A stretch of 14,396 nucleotides of DNA from Bacteroidia bacterium. GTDB lineage: Bacteria; Bacteroidota; Bacteroidia; Chitinophagales; Saprospiraceae. Location of the stretch: contig JAUIIF010000041.1 in assembly GCA_030431945.1 (NCBI GenBank), positions 1-14,396 on the forward strand, read 5' to 3'. Shown here piece by piece: positions 13,155 to 14,396 of the stretch. A model generated the notes under the pieces. The model saw only the letters and a list, made by a program, of their open reading frames with translations. It had not been told where the DNA came from and did not search any database. The translations under genes were made by a program, and so were the position numbers. The stretch's first letter is position 1; every line of letters begins with the position of its first letter.

Positions 13155-14396
13155 TTGTCTTCCTCGCTGAAATACATCATCTATCTACTTGCTTTGCACC
13201 TCGCCCTGGGGGTAATGGCCTATTTTCTCTTTGCGGGAGATGGCATCTATGTTCTTGCCGCAGAGTTGTTGCTGCTGCTTTCCGCCTACTTTGCCTTTCG
13301 CATCTACCGCTCCATTTTGTCTCCCTTACAATTACTAGCCCGGGGGGCCGCAGCCCTGGAGGATCAGGATTTCTCCGTTAAATTAATGCCTACCGGAAGT
13401 CTGGAAATGGATCGTATCGGTAAAGTATACAACCGGATGATTGATCAGCTAAGGCAGGAGCGGGTAAGCAGCCGGCAACAAGAAGCCTTTCTGGACCGGC
13501 TCCTGGATGCGGCGGAGCTGGGCGTGGTCATCCTGGATTACGACGGTGCCGTGAGTAGTATGAACAATTGGATGGAGAGGCAATGCCGTGACGTGGCGGG
13601 CTTTCGCGCCGCCGTTCTTGACCCCGCATTGCACCTGCGTAAGCGCCCGCAAACCCTACCGGAAAGCAACGGGGAAAAGCCTGCCTGGTCTAGCGACCAG
13701 CTGCTGCTGGGCCCGGCAAACCGACGGTACCACGTGGAGGTATCCACGTTCGTTGACCGGGGTTTTGAACGAGGATTTCTGATTTTTCAGGACGTTACGA
13801 CGGAACTTTTAGCCGCAGAAAAAGATGCCTACGGGAAGGTGATCCGAATGATGGCACACGAAGTAAATAACTCTAATGCCGCCATTATTTCGGTACTGCG
13901 TTCCTTGCTGGAAGCGGCGGAGGACGAAGAAGAAGGCCTTAGGAAATTAATCACCGACTACTTGCCGGTGGTGATTAACCGGTCGGAGAACATGACAACT
14001 TTCATGCGCAATTTTGCGCGGGTCGTCCGCCTGCCCGCACCGGACCGGCAACGAACCGACCTTAACGCCCTGCTGCGCCGCACCGGCGAAGTGATGGATA
14101 CGGTGCTGGCCAAAGACAACATCAGGCTGGAATATGCCTTAACCGCAGCTGAAGTTACGGTGCTGGCCGATGCTGCCCAGCTCGAACAAGTCGTCGTCAA
14201 TGCCCTCACTAATGCCCGCGAAAGCATTGGTCGTAACGGTAGTATCCGAATATCTTCAACGGCTTTTCCTCACGGTTTTGTTATTGCCGATAACGGTCCG
14301 GGAATCCTGCCGGAAGCGACGGGCAATCTCTTCACGCCGTTTTTCAGTACCAAGCCAACCGGACAGGGCGTCGGGCTGACCCTGAGCCGGGATATT
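13155..14396 (+). CDS. Sensor histidine kinase, 3' end missing
   Basis: Membrane-bound two-component sensor that autophosphorylates on His and passes the phosphate to a response regulator. The frame has no in-frame ATG before the first TM helix; the nearest stop upstream is at 13086, so the TTG at 13155 (LSSSLKYIIYLLALHL) is the most likely start. Two TM helices (about 5-26 and 28-50) are joined by a very short loop. A HAMP-like linker (about 52-100) and a PAS-like domain (about 112-220, LLDAAELGVVILDYDG) follow. The H-box is MMAHEVNNS with His235, and the ATPase domain has the N-box EQVVVNALTNARESI, the G1 box DNGPGI and LFTPFFSTKPTGQGVGLTL. The HExNN-type H-box resembles NtrB/AtoS-class kinases, which often pair with sigma54 activators; a partner may lie beyond the edge. 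The 414 visible codons lack only the last few dozen. Confidence 0.88.
   Translation, partial: MSSSLKYIIYLLALHLALGVMAYFLFAGDGIYVLAAELLLLLSAYFAFRIYRSILSPLQLLARGAAALEDQDFSVKLMPTGSLEMDRIGKVYNRMIDQLRQERVSSRQQEAFLDRLLDAAELGVVILDYDGAVSSMNNWMERQCRDVAGFRAAVLDPALHLRKRPQTLPESNGEKPAWSSDQLLLGPANRRYHVEVSTFVDRGFERGFLIFQDVTTELLAAEKDAYGKVIRMMAHEVNNSNAAIISVLRSLLEAAEDEEEGLRKLITDYLPVVINRSENMTTFMRNFARVVRLPAPDRQRTDLNALLRRTGEVMDTVLAKDNIRLEYALTAAEVTVLADAAQLEQVVVNALTNARESIGRNGSIRISSTAFPHGFVIADNGPGILPEATGNLFTPFFSTKPTGQGVGLTLSRDI

Noticed and set aside
1..14396. A coordinated, previously undescribed multi-gene system across the minus-strand run
   Set aside because: The genes belong to unrelated processes, most gaps are over 100 bp with their own promoter or hairpin candidates, and only the STM3941-like/nadB pair is tightly spaced.

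Overview
The window looks like an ordinary chromosomal stretch from a Bacteroidota bacterium, most probably a Saprospiria/Lewinella-like marine lineage. This is inferred from a fairly high GC content (roughly mid-50s by eye), the near absence of Shine-Dalgarno sites, promoter elements matching the Bacteroidota -33 TTTG / -7 TAnnTTTG pattern, and the protein sequences. No transposase, integrase, phage gene, CRISPR array, rRNA or tRNA was found. Both end genes are cut by the window edges.

Layout from left to right. The 3' part of a tandem-rhodanese sulfurtransferase lies on + (2-736). It converges, with overlapping stop codons, on a long run of eight minus-strand genes. Read in the direction of transcription, from high to low coordinates, these are: a two-TM STM3941-like protein (12793-12200), L-aspartate oxidase nadB (12170-10572), a 1378-residue SNF2-family helicase (10468-6332), a 201-residue two-TM protein (6184-5579), purQ (5418-4705), a GMC-family FAD oxidoreductase (4368-2650), a 220-residue TPR-like/two-TM protein (2544-1882), and a sugar-phosphate-type nucleotidyltransferase (1641-733). 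At the right edge a sensor histidine kinase reads out on + (13155 to the end). It is divergent from the nadB cluster across a 361-bp intergenic region.

The minus-strand genes do not form one pathway. Spacing suggests that the STM3941-like gene and nadB (29-bp gap) are co-transcribed. The other gaps are about 100-340 bp and several hold their own promoter or hairpin candidates. Metabolically the window covers the first step of de novo NAD synthesis (NadB), the glutaminase subunit of FGAM synthetase (PurQ), an FAD alcohol/sugar oxidoreductase, a nucleotidyl transfer enzyme and sulfane-sulfur transfer.

The most unusual non-coding part is 4369-4704 between purQ and the GMC gene. It holds a GC-rich repeat-like element bounded by 13-bp direct repeats, a 14-bp inverted repeat, and a good -33/-7 promoter straddling the element's edge and pointing at the GMC gene, followed by a leader hairpin. 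I found no convincing new multi-gene system. The best leads are this element, the large uncharacterised N-terminus of the SNF2 helicase, the extra cysteine motifs in NadB, and the structured leader of the histidine kinase.
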